Shown: positions 45,712 through 56,742, numbered from the stretch's first letter. The stretch is DNA of 64,000 nt from Periplaneta americana (GCF_040183065.1 NC_091120.1:74874708-74938707), one strand, 5' to 3'. Numbers and translations are program-made. The notes: generated by a model not told the origin, from the sequence alone.

Positions 45712-45960
45712 GGTCTGGCATGTAGGTTAGCGAACGCCACTGAGTATCCGGGGCTGCGAATGAAACTTGGTTCGAATCCCGCCTGATATAATTATTTGGT
45801 TGTATTTATGTCTTCCATGTCTTCCCGAACTATAGCGGAGAAATCAGTTAATCCTGTAGCTCATTCCGAGACCGTCTCGCTATCGCAAATTCAACCGATG
45901 CTAGATTACTGAGGAATTGATAAAACGTCTCTTAATAACAGAATAAAAATTGCAATGCCT
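45712..45960 (+). mobile_element. SINE family C downstream of astakine III
   Basis: GTAGGTTAGCGAACGCC, CTTGGTTCGAATCCCGCCTG, TCTTCCCGAACTATAGCGG and a 3' end AAATTGCAATGCC. It matches the SINE downstream of copies I and II. Confidence 0.8.
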
Positions 45961-46430
45961 TTATCTTTCCTCTAAATTTTGACCTGTAATAACAAAACAC
46001 TTAGTAGGACTTCGTCTTGTGGATTAAAGGTCTGGGCCATAAAAATAAATTAAAACCAAAAACTTTACTCAGCTGTTAGATGTGTTTATTTGCACGAGTT
46101 CGATTCCCTTTAACACTCAAATTGAATTTAGACGCAGCACTGTGACCTAGAAGATCAACGTCGCTACACGAAGTTTCGCTTATAGCCTACATGGAAACAT
46201 CTGGGACACTCGGTAGTGTAGTGTATTCTTTATATAAAAATAAAGAGCATAAAGTTTAGTTCAGCAATATGAACCTAGTAAGTACTAGAATCATATACTA
46301 TACAAAGATTCTTGGAGAGATCAAATAAAAAAAAAAAACAAATCTGTGTCATAAATTAATATACTTTATTGAACACATAGCATATAATTTTTATGAAAAT
46401 AAATAATTTTATACATTAAATTAAGAAATA

Positions 46431-46852
46431 TTATTTATTATTGATAGCTTGGCAGGTGCCACGGTGATATAAAAGTCCTTCAGCACAACCACACACTGCG
46501 AGGTACGCATTGGTCACTTGCATGCTGCTGCCATCTGGGTACGACAGATTGAAGTCTCCAGGCTCGTTGTTAGGGCGACAAGATTCGCCCAATGCACGGG
46601 ACCTTGTTGCATGTAGGAATGCTGTACGCCTGCATACCTGGTGACAACAGAACACGTGATACTATGTACTTATCCGTGATTTATAAAGAATGAGATCACG
46701 TTCATTTAGAGAGACGTATAATACGTACCAACAACACAGCACTGCGAGGCTCCACAGTTCTTGGCATCCAGACAAGCGCCGGTGTAAGGGGAAGCTTCGA
46801 TGAGGGCAACTGAGGCTACAATGAGCACTACTACCAACTTGATGTGATACAT
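46431..46852 (-). pseudogene. Astakine copy III, frameshifted
   Basis: Exon 1 (46729-46852) is intact and reads MYHIKLVVVLIVASVALIEA followed by the usual start of the mature chain; the splice sites and 91 bp intron match copy I with one difference. Exon 2 (46431-46637) is 207 bp, one base longer than in copies I and II: the sequence CAATGCACGGGACC replaces CAATCCACGCACC. After splicing, the frame shifts after CNKV and stops about ten codons later. In addition, Cys98 has become Tyr (LLYHRG for LVCHRG), which would break a disulfide even without the frameshift. A sequencing error could explain the extra base but not easily the Cys change as well. Probably a recent pseudogene, unless the truncated product is used. 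Poly(A) signal at 46365-46370. Confidence 0.88.
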
Positions 46853-46887
46853 TGTGACGTATAACCTGTAATTATGTAATAAATTAG

Positions 46888-46891
<4 letters not shown>

Positions 46892-46935
<44 letters not shown>

Positions 46936-46937
46936 TA
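46892..46937. repeat. (AAT)n tract upstream of astakine III
   Basis: Same position and sense relative to the gene as the ATT tract of copy II. Confidence 0.92.
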
Positions 46938-46997
46938 ATAACTTGTGTATAGAGAGAAATACAATGCAACCTATACGCATCTTTTCGTGTTTCTCCA

Positions 46998-47008
46998 TTC
47001 ATATGTAT

Positions 47009-47043
<35 letters not shown>

Positions 47044-47780
47044 CACTACAATTAGGTATACACCCGGTGGCAGTGATATATAATATACAATAATACCATT
47101 ACAATTATACAATAATTACAGCAATAAAAGAAAAATAAAAAAATAAAATAAACCTAAATTTATTTCTAACTATAAATAAATAGATGCAATAAATCTGGGA
47201 CTATAAATAAAAACTATTCTATAATAACGCTTACAATAAGCAAAAGTAAACCTAACTTTAAGCACTTCTATTTCACCCAACTGTTACCAATTTAAGTAAT
47301 TAGATATCACCTTAATTAATTACAAATCAACTTAACTACATATCATATTAATTAACTACATATCACCTTAATTTATTTACATATCAACTAAATTACATAT
47401 CATCTTAATTAATTACATATCAACTTAATTAATTGCATGACACAACTTAGATAATTACACTGCACCTACAATTACATTTTCAGTCTAATCTTCTCAACTT
47501 TTCCTTAAATGTATTGATTTTGAGAGGACCACCCTGAAAGATTGCCGCAGGTAAGCTGTTCCAGTCTACTATTTTGCGGTTAACAAAGGAAAATTTTGCC
47601 ACGTCCGATTTTTTTTCTACATTTGAACTTCCTAATATGATTAGCCCTGCCTGCGTATGATGGTATTGCTAATCTAGCATTGATGTCAGTCCATGCTTTG
47701 TGTCCCATTTGTGCCTTAAACCATGCGGTGAGTCTGGTTTTCCGTCGCCTTGATTTGAGAGATTTCCACCCTAAGTCTTA
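46998..47780 (-). mobile_element. LINE 3' portion inserted upstream of astakine III
   Basis: The minus strand encodes SLKSRRRKTRLTAWFKAQMG, HKAWTDINARLAIPSYAGRA and, in shifted frame, a stretch like CGNLSGWSSQNQ, typical of CR1/Jockey-type LINE C-termini. A long 3' UTR follows, ending in (AAAT)n at 47,003-47,042. It separates the copy III gene from the LINE remnant that adjoins copies I and II, so it inserted after the duplication. Confidence 0.7.
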
Positions 47781-48450
47781 GTGCTTTCCAGTCCAATTAA
47801 TTACTCTTCCAGTCATTTTTCCCTCATCCCTATTCTGACCTCTTGTATCCACGAGTTTAGAGGCCAACCTCTATTTTTTCCCCCATGTGGACATCATTCG
47901 AGCTAGTGGCGACGCGTCAGGGTAGGCAGGGTAAGCTGAGCCTTCCCAAACATTTTCTATGAAGGAACAATATGAAGTTAAAGTTTAGTTAATTAAGAAC
48001 AGGAGCGTTTCCGCGTTTCGTTTACCTTATAGCGACGTAAAGTACACCTAGATCACCAAGCCTTCAGCTTACCCAAAATTTTTGTCCCGCTTGGCTACAG
48101 CATTCCACAATCTTCCTAGCTAATCTTTCCGTCTGAATTCTTCTCACATAAGCATGCCAATTCAACCCTTATACTCGTACATCACACAATCCAGAATAGA
48201 ATTCTAAATAATCTTTTTTTATCTCTTATAGCTCTATTTCTAATATTTCCTGAAGTTAAATGTCTCCCTAACCACCTTAAAAATTAAATTTTCATTAGTA
48301 GTAGTATTTATTTCTAAATTTTGAGCTTCTCTCCTTGATTCAGCTCTATGTGTAGGTCCTAATAGTAATTTTCCAATAATTTGATTACCTCAACTAGTTC
48401 TTCTCCTGTAAACCAGGTCGTTCGTCCTCTGATCATGCGCACTGCCTCCT
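47781..48450 (-). mobile_element. LINE remnant, upstream part of the astakine III block
   Basis: Reverse complement matches 40,430-40,830 with an extra insertion at about 47,895-48,110 (GACGCGTCAGGGTAGGCAGG ... CTTCAGCTTACCC). Includes WMMSTWGK-type and IRNRAIRDKKRLFRILFWIV-type frames. Confidence 0.65.
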
Positions 48451-48489
48451 TTCTGGAACTTTTAAGTATCTGTGCGTCAAAGCTTTTTT

Positions 48490-48640
48490 TGAGACTGTAC
48501 ATGCTTAACATACTTTGTTTCAATTAACCAAAGAACAAACAATGTCTTCTCCTGTTGAGTCCATATGGCTGTAGCTTCACAGAATTAACACTTTGTTTAT
48601 TTTTCAATCTAGTTACAGCTCTATGACAAACACATAATTG
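48490..48640 (+). mobile_element. Fragment related to 35200-35410
   Basis: ACTTTGTTTCAATTAACCAA, AGAACAAACAATG and TTATTTTTCAATCTAGTTA parallel the 35 kb fragment. Possibly mariner-derived. Confidence 0.4.
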
Positions 48641-49259
48641 TTACATAAATGTGCATTACCAAACCTTGCTCAAGGACGTATATGACACATGGCGTATTCG
48701 TTCGCTATTCGCTGGCTACTTTGGACGCAGGTGTGTAAATTCGCTCCGGTGTAATAAGGCTTAGCAAACCAATTCCGGACCCAAAAACAAGAGCGAACAA
48801 AGTTGAACTCTGATTTACTTTATTTGCTGGTCGCTAGTTAATTCGGACGCCTGTACTGTTTGTCGTTCTTTGTCATAGTGTATATATGAGCGGATAAAGT
48901 AGCCCCACGCGGTAAACATACGTGTCGAAAAAACTCGTAAATGCGAGTGTCTTGTTACTAGCGGCAATTCTAAGAGAATAAGTAACTCAATAAAATAGAA
49001 AAGTTGAGAAAAAAATAAACAATGGGTAAAGAAATGGATTGTTTCTTTCGATAAGTCTCTAGATAAGATCCGCCACGTGTCATTACTCCACCGACTTCAT
49101 CCGAAAATCTCTTATTCGCCGAGCTTCCAAAGATGCTACAAGATAGCGAATGAATACGCTCTGTCATATACCCCTTAGATTTATTTCTGTAGTCACAAAC
49201 ATTTTCAGATTTAACATTTTTTTTGTTGTTGTCTTAAGCTGGATACGCTGTATAGATTA
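48641..49259. other. Intergenic, nothing firm
   Basis: No gene or repeat recognised. Confidence 0.35.
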
Positions 49260-50113
49260 TATTCTTAAATCACAAATTTGTCTTTAGACAAATACATAAG
49301 TATTTGTAAAAAAAGGTAGAATTTATTCAACTTTAGACATTGAACTGTATTCAGAGTTGTTTCATATAGAATTGAGATATAGAGTAAACGTTGATAATAT
49401 TGTGATACTAATGATATTGTGGTAGTACTTTTTGAGAATTTTTTACAATTTTATTGAGCGAGAGAAGGACCGGTTTTGTACAGAAACTTGTACACGAACA
49501 TTCCCTTAATACGTTGAAGCAAAAAACCGATCTTCGTCTCGCTCAGTAAAATTGTAAAAAATTCTCAAAGAGAACTAGCATAATATTATTAGTATCACAA
49601 TACTACCAACCTTTACCCTACTATATGTAATTTTAACTTCACAATAATCTATCTTCCTACTCTTGATGCAACTTCCGGCTTGTAGCGATATGATAATGTT
49701 TTAGATAAAGACTATAAAAATAATTTTTGGGTTACCCTTCGCCACAATAACAATACATAGATTAGTCTGTCATTGCATATCATGAAAAACCCAAGGTACT
49801 AATGATACAAGGTGAATTAAATTGCATTAGTATTTCATAATCTAGTTATTCTGGTGCTTGTTTTCGTCGAAGTCAGCAGAAGTCAGTTATTCTTCTTTGT
49901 TGCTGATTCAAAATCTCAAAATGAACAAAATTGTAACAGATATCATAATTAATGCAACCTTCGTCGTTGATTATGAGATAAATATTGGAATTTCTTCATT
50001 TTCTCTATTCATTCACTTCTCAATTTAACCGCGCTTACCTTGAATTCCATTTCAACAATTTTTATTTTGAGATATTCCCGTGATGATACACTGTGTTTTA
50101 CTCAGGTGCCAGA
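49260..50113. repeat. Segmental duplicate, copy 1 (partner 62310-62965)
   Basis: Direct-orientation match over most of the length, for example a stretch around ATTAAATTGCATTA, CTTGTTTTCGTCGAAGTC and TTTAACCGCGCTTACCT. On the minus strand both copies end a block with ATG then a GT[A/G]AGC donor-like site (near 50,040 here). No coding assignment is possible. A foldback (49382-49619) interrupts this copy only. Confidence 0.7.
49382..49619. mobile_element. Foldback MITE, arms about 95 bp
   Basis: Arms share TATTGTGATACTAATRATAT, TTTGAGAATTTTTTACAATT and GAGCGAGA in inverted order around a loop at about 49,478-49,520. Absent from the paralogous block at 62 kb. Confidence 0.8.
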
Positions 50114-50916
50114 CTCTACTCATTCCAATCCTACGATAATTGATCAAGACAACCCCCACCTGAACCTACACGTACAACCCTCACCCCAATTCCTACGTCA
50201 TGCAACGTACATTAGGATGTATACACAATGCACAAAGCGACTGCTCCAATTCATACCTTATGTAAGTCTTATATTATAAAAATAAAGTTTATAGAAACAA
50301 AATTTACATGCGAATTAGCTCTTCACAATACTTAACTCATCTTACAGTTACAATCGGACACAGCTGACTCCCGCAACGTGAGAAAAAATCTTCCACAGGG
50401 AGAAATTTTACAAGTACTTTCATCATGTTTTCAGGGTGATAGCCACGTTATATGTCAATTTTAATCTAATGAACATTTTAAATTTTAACTATATTTTATT
50501 CTTGTATAATTTATAATGTATACTGTTTATTGATTCCTAACCAACTATGAATTACGTTGTTCACATTTATGTGTTGTTGTTGTTGTTGTTGTAGATCTGA
50601 AAATGGCAAATAATGCCGAAAACGTCAATCTTTTATATGTACTATAGTATTTAATAACTATATTGTAGGCCTACTTGATAAGCATATAGACGGCTTTCAC
50701 ACAAAATATTAATAAATTATTACCTGCTTTTCGGATAATTACCAACATGATCATAAATTAATTATGTTTCATGAGTTAAACACGAACACAGTGACATGAA
50801 TAAAGTTAATTTACATGCATCTGTTACTTACATAAAAATTTAAAATTTAAATACATATTTCCTTAAATTCATGTAACACTGTTGTTCGTACACTTACCCC
50901 ACGGAGAGGGGGTAGT
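50114..50916. other. Intergenic, nothing firm
   Basis: Contains a short (GTT)n near 50,573-50,592 only. Confidence 0.35.
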
Positions 50917-51042
50917 TATTACTCGACCAAGGCGAGTGGAGCCGTGGGCGTAATGTGAACTATCGCGATGCAGTATTACGAACGCAGGAGCAGTAGCGCC
51001 GGCTCCGGGCTGCAGGACTCCACTGGCCTTGGTCGAGTAATA
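50917..51042. mobile_element. Small foldback MITE
   Basis: The TIRs TATTACTCGACCAAGGCGAG and the inverted TATTACTCGACCAAGGCCAG extend through TGGAG. About 126 bp in total. Confidence 0.8.
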
Positions 51043-51672
51043 CGTTTAGACGCATAGTAAACAAGCATGCAGTGTGCACAGGGTTATCTTTCAGTGAGGT
51101 CAATTGTTGTTAGTCTGTCATTGAGTATAATTGTGTTCAATGGAGCGTCGTAAGGAGCCCAGTTCTGATTTAAAGAAAGTTATTTGTTCGCCTAGCTCTG
51201 AAGGGCTATTTGTATAGGAAAAGAGGTAAAGTAGTGCATAAAATACACTCTACAGTACAACATATTGTAGAAAATTTTCTAAATCATGGAACTTCGAATA
51301 ACTTGCCAAGAAAAACCAAGCAAAAATTGCTAAATGCACGTGACGAGAGATTCATAGTTAATCAAGTTGTCAAAAATACAAGAATAAGTGTTCCACAAAT
51401 TCGAGTCATGATTGAAGAGTCTTGAAACACGGAGATCAGTAATCAAACTATCCGGCGTGTGTTGTGGAAAAATGATTGCCATGGCAGCAGACACATTAGT
51501 GAGACAAATCGAGCTCGAAGATTACACATTGATAAAGAACATTTTAGTAAGGATGAGGAATTTTAGAACAGGGTGATTTGGTCAGATGAGACGGAGATAA
51601 ACCTTTGTGGTTCCGATGGTATTCATAGGATATGGAGAAAGCTCAACACAGATAACGACAGAAACAACACAT

Positions 51673-52213
51673 TACTGTACTCCAACCACGAGAAAGTCTT
51701 TCCGGAATGAAACGGAGCGGGGTAATGCTGTGAATGAATGTTGATGTCATAAGATGTCATAAGGTCACACACGTGGGTACTTGTATCTCTATTGGCTATC
51801 TCTCAAGGCACAAACCATAACACTGATATAAACATTTTTATACTACCCTAGTTACAAAATTAGATCACTGTTACCGTATTCATAGACATTTTTAGCGCGA
51901 GCTTTCGGTGGATTATCAGCGTTTTTCGTATTCATAAACCAGTGTTAGCGATAGGATATGATTTGAATTCTGTACTAGTAACCAGTGGATAGCCGGGGCT
52001 AGCTTAGTACGCTCGTAGCGCGTGCTGCGAAATGTCTATGAATACCACCCCTGGTCTTTTAATCCCTCCATAAAGGATATAACATGTGCAGGAGAGCGCA
52101 TGATTTTTAAACTGACGTTATAACTCTAATATTATCTATCTACTTCGCTCCAATAGATGACGCAATAGTAAGCACATTCCTTTCACGGTTTATCTCCTGG
52201 TTGGAGAACAGTT
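51673..52213. mobile_element. Compound MITE, copy 1
   Basis: The TIRs TACTGTACTCCAACCACGAG and the inverted AACTGTTCTCCAACCAGGAG bound about 541 bp. It holds an inner TIR element (51876-52045). The second copy is at 58640-59409. Target duplication not clear; the TIR length and size would suit a hAT-type MITE. Confidence 0.8.
51876..52045. mobile_element. Inner TIR element, forward orientation
   Basis: Ends are GTATTCATAGACATTT and its inverse. The interior runs TTTTAGCGCGAGC ... GCGTGCTGCGAAAT. The same element in the 58 kb copy is in the opposite orientation. Confidence 0.85.
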
Positions 52214-52744
52214 CCTACAGTGAAACACGGGAGTGGATGCATACCATTGTGGGGATGTATGTCTACAAATGGTGTGGGGAATATTGAGTTCAAAGATAGT
52301 ATTACGAATAAATATGTGTACAATAACATTTTAAGGTCAAATTTTAGGCAGACTGCTCAACAAAGGGGAATGCCACTTGTGTATATGTTCCAACAAGAAA
52401 ATGACAGTAAACATACTGCTCAAATCAATACGGATTGGCTCATATGGAACACATCCCAACAACTGCGAACACCTCCTCAATCACCAGACTTAAACGCCAA
52501 CATTTGATGGAAATTTTTAAAACGATTTTGAGAAAGCAGAAGTGTACAACCATAGAGGATTTCAAACGTGTAGTGAGAGAAAAATGGGCTAAAATCAAAC
52601 CAGAACAGTGTAAAAACTTTGTAAAATGAATGTGAAGGAGATGCCGAGCAGTAATAAAGTCGAAATGTTATACTAAAATATATTAATTGTTTTACAACAG
52701 TGTAATAATCCAAATGTACAAAGAAGACTGTTACATAGAAATTG

Positions 52745-53890
52745 GACATTTTTTTGTCTATTTTGTTTTGTTTAGTGTATTCGGAAGTTTATATTTTATT
52801 TTTTGACTTTAATATATTTCAAAGTCTATGTGTAATAGTTCTCTAATATGAAAATAAATTAAATTATATATTTTCATAAGATAAATTAGCATTTTATTTT
52901 GAAAATAGAACCGTACAAACAACGCTGTATATAAGACACGAAGAAGGAGTGAACTGTCACATTTAAACTCTTTGGCATCAATCGACATTGCAAACGAAGG
53001 TAAGTTACAAATTTAATATTTATATTTCTTAGGTGGCAACATCATTTCTTTATATGGTGTATAAATTTACGAAGATCTTCCAATGACGGAACTTTTAATC
53101 CATTCTTCTTCACATACTTTGCATTTTTATTGTAGTCGTCTATTTTAGTTTTCGTCCATGTTCAGATGAGACTCCTACGTCTTTCATCCGATGTCTGGCC
53201 ATTACATTCATTGTCAATAAGTTTTCTGAAGTTTTAGGTTAGGATATATTATATAATATGTTCTGTGTGCCATTTTCATTTTAATATGTGTGTTCTTTTA
53301 GATGGTAGTAGATATAATCATAGGTGGGGGGGGGGTAAACCTACAAAGTAGGACTTGTTTTAGGTACAAAGCACGTACGGTCAGAAGACCCGTGCATTGG
53401 ATTTTAGAAAAAACTATGATAATATAAAAATCTGTATGTATAATATTACTCAATAAATCCATCTATCTATCTACATACCTCAGAAGAAGTTTTCTAGAAT
53501 TAGAAAATTAGGCTTGTAGTCTATGTATTTCGGCAAGAGCGCGTCGCATGGTGGGGTATTTGCTCAATCTAGCCGGCCAAAATTCAATTTCGTCAAAATT
53601 GTCTCAGGTAGAAATGAATTACTATATGAGAGAGTTGAATAGTCAGGGAACCACACACCACCCATTTTCCCTCCCCTGTGTTATCAACATAGCAGTCCAG
53701 TCAGTCGGAATACTGTTGTCTCTGATAGTACAAGTACCTGTTCTCGGCGTTCTGTGTAATCGTGTATATTCAAGGTGAATTTTCTTTGTTTCGAAAAGCA
53801 GTTCATTTGTCAAACGCTGTGGATTGTGCTGAAGACGGTAAGTGGGAATATGTTTAATGCACACATATAGACTATAGTCTATATATACAT
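52745..53890. other. Intergenic, nothing firm
   Basis: Contains a G-run at about 53,325 and frames at 53,548-53,864 on both strands without a known domain. Confidence 0.35.
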
Positions 53891-53891
53891 T

Positions 53892-53980
53892 TATTTATTT
53901 ATTTATTTATTTATTTTTTTATTTGTGTATTTATTTATTTGTGTATTTATTTATTTGTGTATTTATTTATTTGTGTATTT

Positions 53981-54012
<32 letters not shown>
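53892..54012. repeat. (TTTA)n / (TTTATTTGTGTA)n minisatellite
   Basis: TTTA tetramers with four GTGTATT-type interruptions spaced every 15-16 bases. Confidence 0.92.
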
Positions 54013-54013
<1 letters not shown>

Positions 54014-54035
54014 AGACCTATATAGTGGTGAGCCT

Positions 54036-54137
54036 ATTCCATTATCTCCTGACCTAGTTGCCGTATAAGTGGTTCCTTCTTGGTATCACTTGTGAGGTTC
54101 AAACTTGTCTTCGGAAAGCTGACTAAACAACAAAAAC
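54036..54137. repeat. Dispersed repeat shared with 6776-6875
   Basis: Lies 3' of the THAP fragment on the minus strand; see the 6.8 kb copy for shared sequence. Confidence 0.6.
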
Positions 54138-54161
54138 AGTAGTTTTTCTTTCAACTAACTC

Positions 54162-54536
54162 CTATTTCAATCTTTCAATTTCTTTGATCAGAGCCACTGC
54201 ATTCTCATCATAGGTCTGGGGAGGTGGAGTGACTGAAGGAAATGGTGAACTTAATGTAGAATTAGGCGTACAAGTATCCGAATCTTGCAACATTTCTGTA
54301 ACAACTTTCTTACGATCTCTCCTTTCCTTCCTAATTTCTCGATCATACGATAATTGTTCTTTATATGTGTCACGATCAACACCCAAATTTAGAGAATGGG
54401 TAGCATCTTTCTTAGGTATGCGTGTGGGAGGAAGTCCCACTAATTCGCTCTTTAGGTTTCGTTCAAAATCCCTGGCATGAAAATGTTCGAAACACACATT
54501 ACAGTCTACACAAATCCGAATTCCATTTTCCGTCAC
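54162..54536 (-). CDS. THAP-domain protein fragment (C-terminal half of the zinc finger)
   Basis: A 124-residue frame with no start of its own. Its first part, RICVDCNVCFEHFHARDF, then RIPKKDATHSLNL, fits the second half of a THAP domain: the C-x2-H zinc pair (CFEH), the HF..DF motif and the AVPT-box position. The N-terminal half with the C-x2-4-C pair would be on an upstream exon, and an acceptor-like ATATAG precedes the frame. The rest is a charged linker (YDREIRKERRDRKKVVTEML) ending ALIKEIERLK. THAP proteins bind DNA and are either host regulators or transposase-derived. The dispersed repeat just past its stop also occurs at 6.8 kb, which favours a mobile-element origin. Partial, and expression is unknown. 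Confidence 0.6.
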   Translation of the reverse strand: MTENGIRICVDCNVCFEHFHARDFERNLKSELVGLPPTRIPKKDATHSLNLGVDRDTYKEQLSYDREIRKERRDRKKVVTEMLQDSDTCTPNSTLSSPFPSVTPPPQTYDENAVALIKEIERLK

Positions 54537-54599
54537 ACCTATATCTCTGAACCTACTGTTTTCTTAATTCCTCATTTTTCGGAAAAGTAATAGTACATT

Positions 54600-55285
54600 A
54601 TGCAACGAGCCTATAATGATAGTAATTAAGAAGCGAGTATGGATGTTTATGAAACGAGCGCAAGCGAGTTTCATAATTTTCATACGAGCTTTTTAATTAC
54701 CATTATAGGCGAGTTTCATACGACTTTTTATGCTCGACCATATTTCTAACTTGAAATTATTCATTTTATTTGTATCTAACTGACCTTGAGCAATACCTCA
54801 TAAATTGTGAGATGTGCGCAGACGCGAAAGTATTGATTTTTTCCGAGGAACAGATGTCCACATTGACCTTGTTAGCCTATAAGAACCTACAGAGTAAACT
54901 AAATATTAACTTTGATGTAACATTGAAATTAAATTAGACATTGAAAAACGAGATGACAAATTGAATTTATTTGAATATTATTTACAATTAACGCTAATTA
55001 TTATTGTAACAGAATATAACCTTCTGCGACAGTATTGGATTTCCAGCCTCCGTGACTTTTCGCTAATTCTCTTTCGATTGCATATCCGAGAATAATCGAT
55101 ACTTGCGGTTTTGTAACGGTACAAAGTTGACTTGTCATTGGCTGAGGTTTTATAACGGTACAAAGCTGACTTGTCATTGGCTGAACACCTGTACTTTAAT
55201 GAGTAGGTATACTTTAATGACATGCATTAAAGGATTGCTACCAGGTGTATAATTACTACATTTCGGCATGGTCGAGCATAAAGTA
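54600..55285. mobile_element. Unclassified DNA element remnant
   Basis: CTTTTTATGCTCGACCATAT at about 54,723 and the inverted CTTTATGCTCGACCATGCCG at about 55,265-55,284 form opposing ends. The left flank also carries a short inverted pair around GAAACGAGCGCAAGCGAGTTTC. A frame with EKSRRLEIQYCRRRLYSVTI was not assigned. Confidence 0.4.
55107..55184. repeat. Tandem duplication, two 39 bp units
   Basis: GGTTTTGTAACGGTACAAAG ... TCATTGGCTGA occurs twice in direct succession with two differences. Confidence 0.95.
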
Positions 55286-56660
55286 TTTTATATGACTTCT
55301 GGAATTGTCTTTCTGTTTTCGCCCAGCTATTATTGCACACTGCAACAGCATACCTCATACTCGGCATGTTTATTGACTATACTGTATTGCGTTATACATA
55401 AACACACGAAACGTGACAGTAACTCAGCAGCTAAGATAGTTCACACAATTAATAACGAAGTAACTATTCACTCACCAATAGAATCATAACTAGTGGCAGT
55501 GCAGCAAATGCTGCATACTAAGTTCATTAGACGTTCAAATAAGCATTTTTCTTATTTATTTTCAATCAAGGATACCAGACATTTTGAAAGTTATTTGCTT
55601 CCATAATAATGAAACATACTCCCTCTGAATGATTTTTTTTATGCCAAATACTTTTTCATAAACCTACCCACCTTCATTTTTTGAGTTTCAATGCGAAGAC
55701 GCAAATAACAATAACAAGACGATCAGTGGGTTTTTCATGTGGGAGTAAAGCAATAGCTATTTCAGGTCATTGTGGATTGTAGGTGAAAGTTAAAAAAAGT
55801 CAGGTTTGTTATGCTTTCGAACAATAGACATATTATCTTGGTACAGCTGCTGCTTGTAGAGCGTGAACTGTAGAGGGTAAAATCGTTTATCCTGCTAAGA
55901 GATCTTGCTACAAAGTTTTGTAGGCCTCTTATTTTGTCAGTAAGAAATACCTGTAACTGTAATTTTTGCGCTCTCTCGAGCCAATACTGAAGAGAATGAC
56001 GCATATAAATATATATACCACACCGCCATTAAGTATATGAAAAAACCCATCCCCACTTGATTAATAACTATAAAAATTTTCGATTTTAATAACAATATTA
56101 TTATCTTACGTAAGTTTTGTAGCAATATAGCCGCCATCCAGTAAATTATAGAAATGAAGATCTATCTAGTAATTTAAGATATTCTCTACATCTACTTATA
56201 TAACCCTAAAACGTTTCACTTTCATATCATTAATATAGCGTTAATATGTATAATTAATGAAAACTAGTCTCATCATGGCATTAACTATAATAATATTTCA
56301 TTTCTAATGGTAATAATGTCATCAAACCACCTCAAGTTTTGTAGATTTTAATATCCAATACACAGTTGTACTCAGAAAATTAGGCCTTTACACCGAAGAA
56401 TCAGACCTGTAAATTATTTTTAGTAAGTCTTGAAGTTTTCAATAACCAATTGAATTTGAGCTGTGAATATGTCAGCAATCCTGCAGGCCATGGCCTTCAT
56501 GTAATAGCCTATTGTTTACTGTAGTGTGTGTTTTGTTTTGTTCTGAAATGCAAATAGTTCTCAAAACTGACGAAAGATGGATTTTGGAAAATAGGAAAAT
56601 TATGTAGGAAAACTAACCCTTCACTGAAAGTTGCTATTTTTTTCTGAAAATCCTTACATG
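55286..56660. other. AT-rich intergenic, nothing recognised
   Basis: Only short chance frames. Confidence 0.4.
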
Positions 56661-56662
56661 CC

Positions 56663-56742
56663 AAGCTTAAAAATGACGGTTCATTCATTAAAATCCGTTC
56701 AGCCGTTTTCCCGTAATTTCCATTACCAGTTCAAATTATACA
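56663..56742 (+). mobile_element. LINE-like 3' end
   Basis: AAAATCCGTTCAGCCGTTTT and a following AATTTCCATTACCAG resemble RTE-type 3' ends, followed by an AAT tract. Confidence 0.35.

Larger units (their letters stand above)
51140..52740 (+). mobile_element. Tc1-like transposon remnant, split by a compound MITE
   Basis: Upstream of the insertion: GTSNNLPRKTKQKLLNARDE, NQTIRRVLWKND and VIWSDETEINLCGSDG, containing the first catalytic Asp. Downstream (52,215 on): TVKHGSGCIPLWGCMSTNGV, YMFQQENDSKHTAQINTDWL with the second Asp, and PPQSPDLNANI, where the third catalytic site should follow but a stop intervenes. Several stops show it is inactive. The insertion is 51673-52213. Confidence 0.88.

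Noticed and set aside
50917-51042. The TIR of the Tc1-like element at 51140
   Set aside because: The inverted pair closes on itself within 126 bp and does not match the 3' end near 52,740.
51668-52213. An intron in a Tc1-like transposase gene
   Set aside because: The interrupting segment has its own TIRs and a second copy elsewhere, so it is an inserted MITE.
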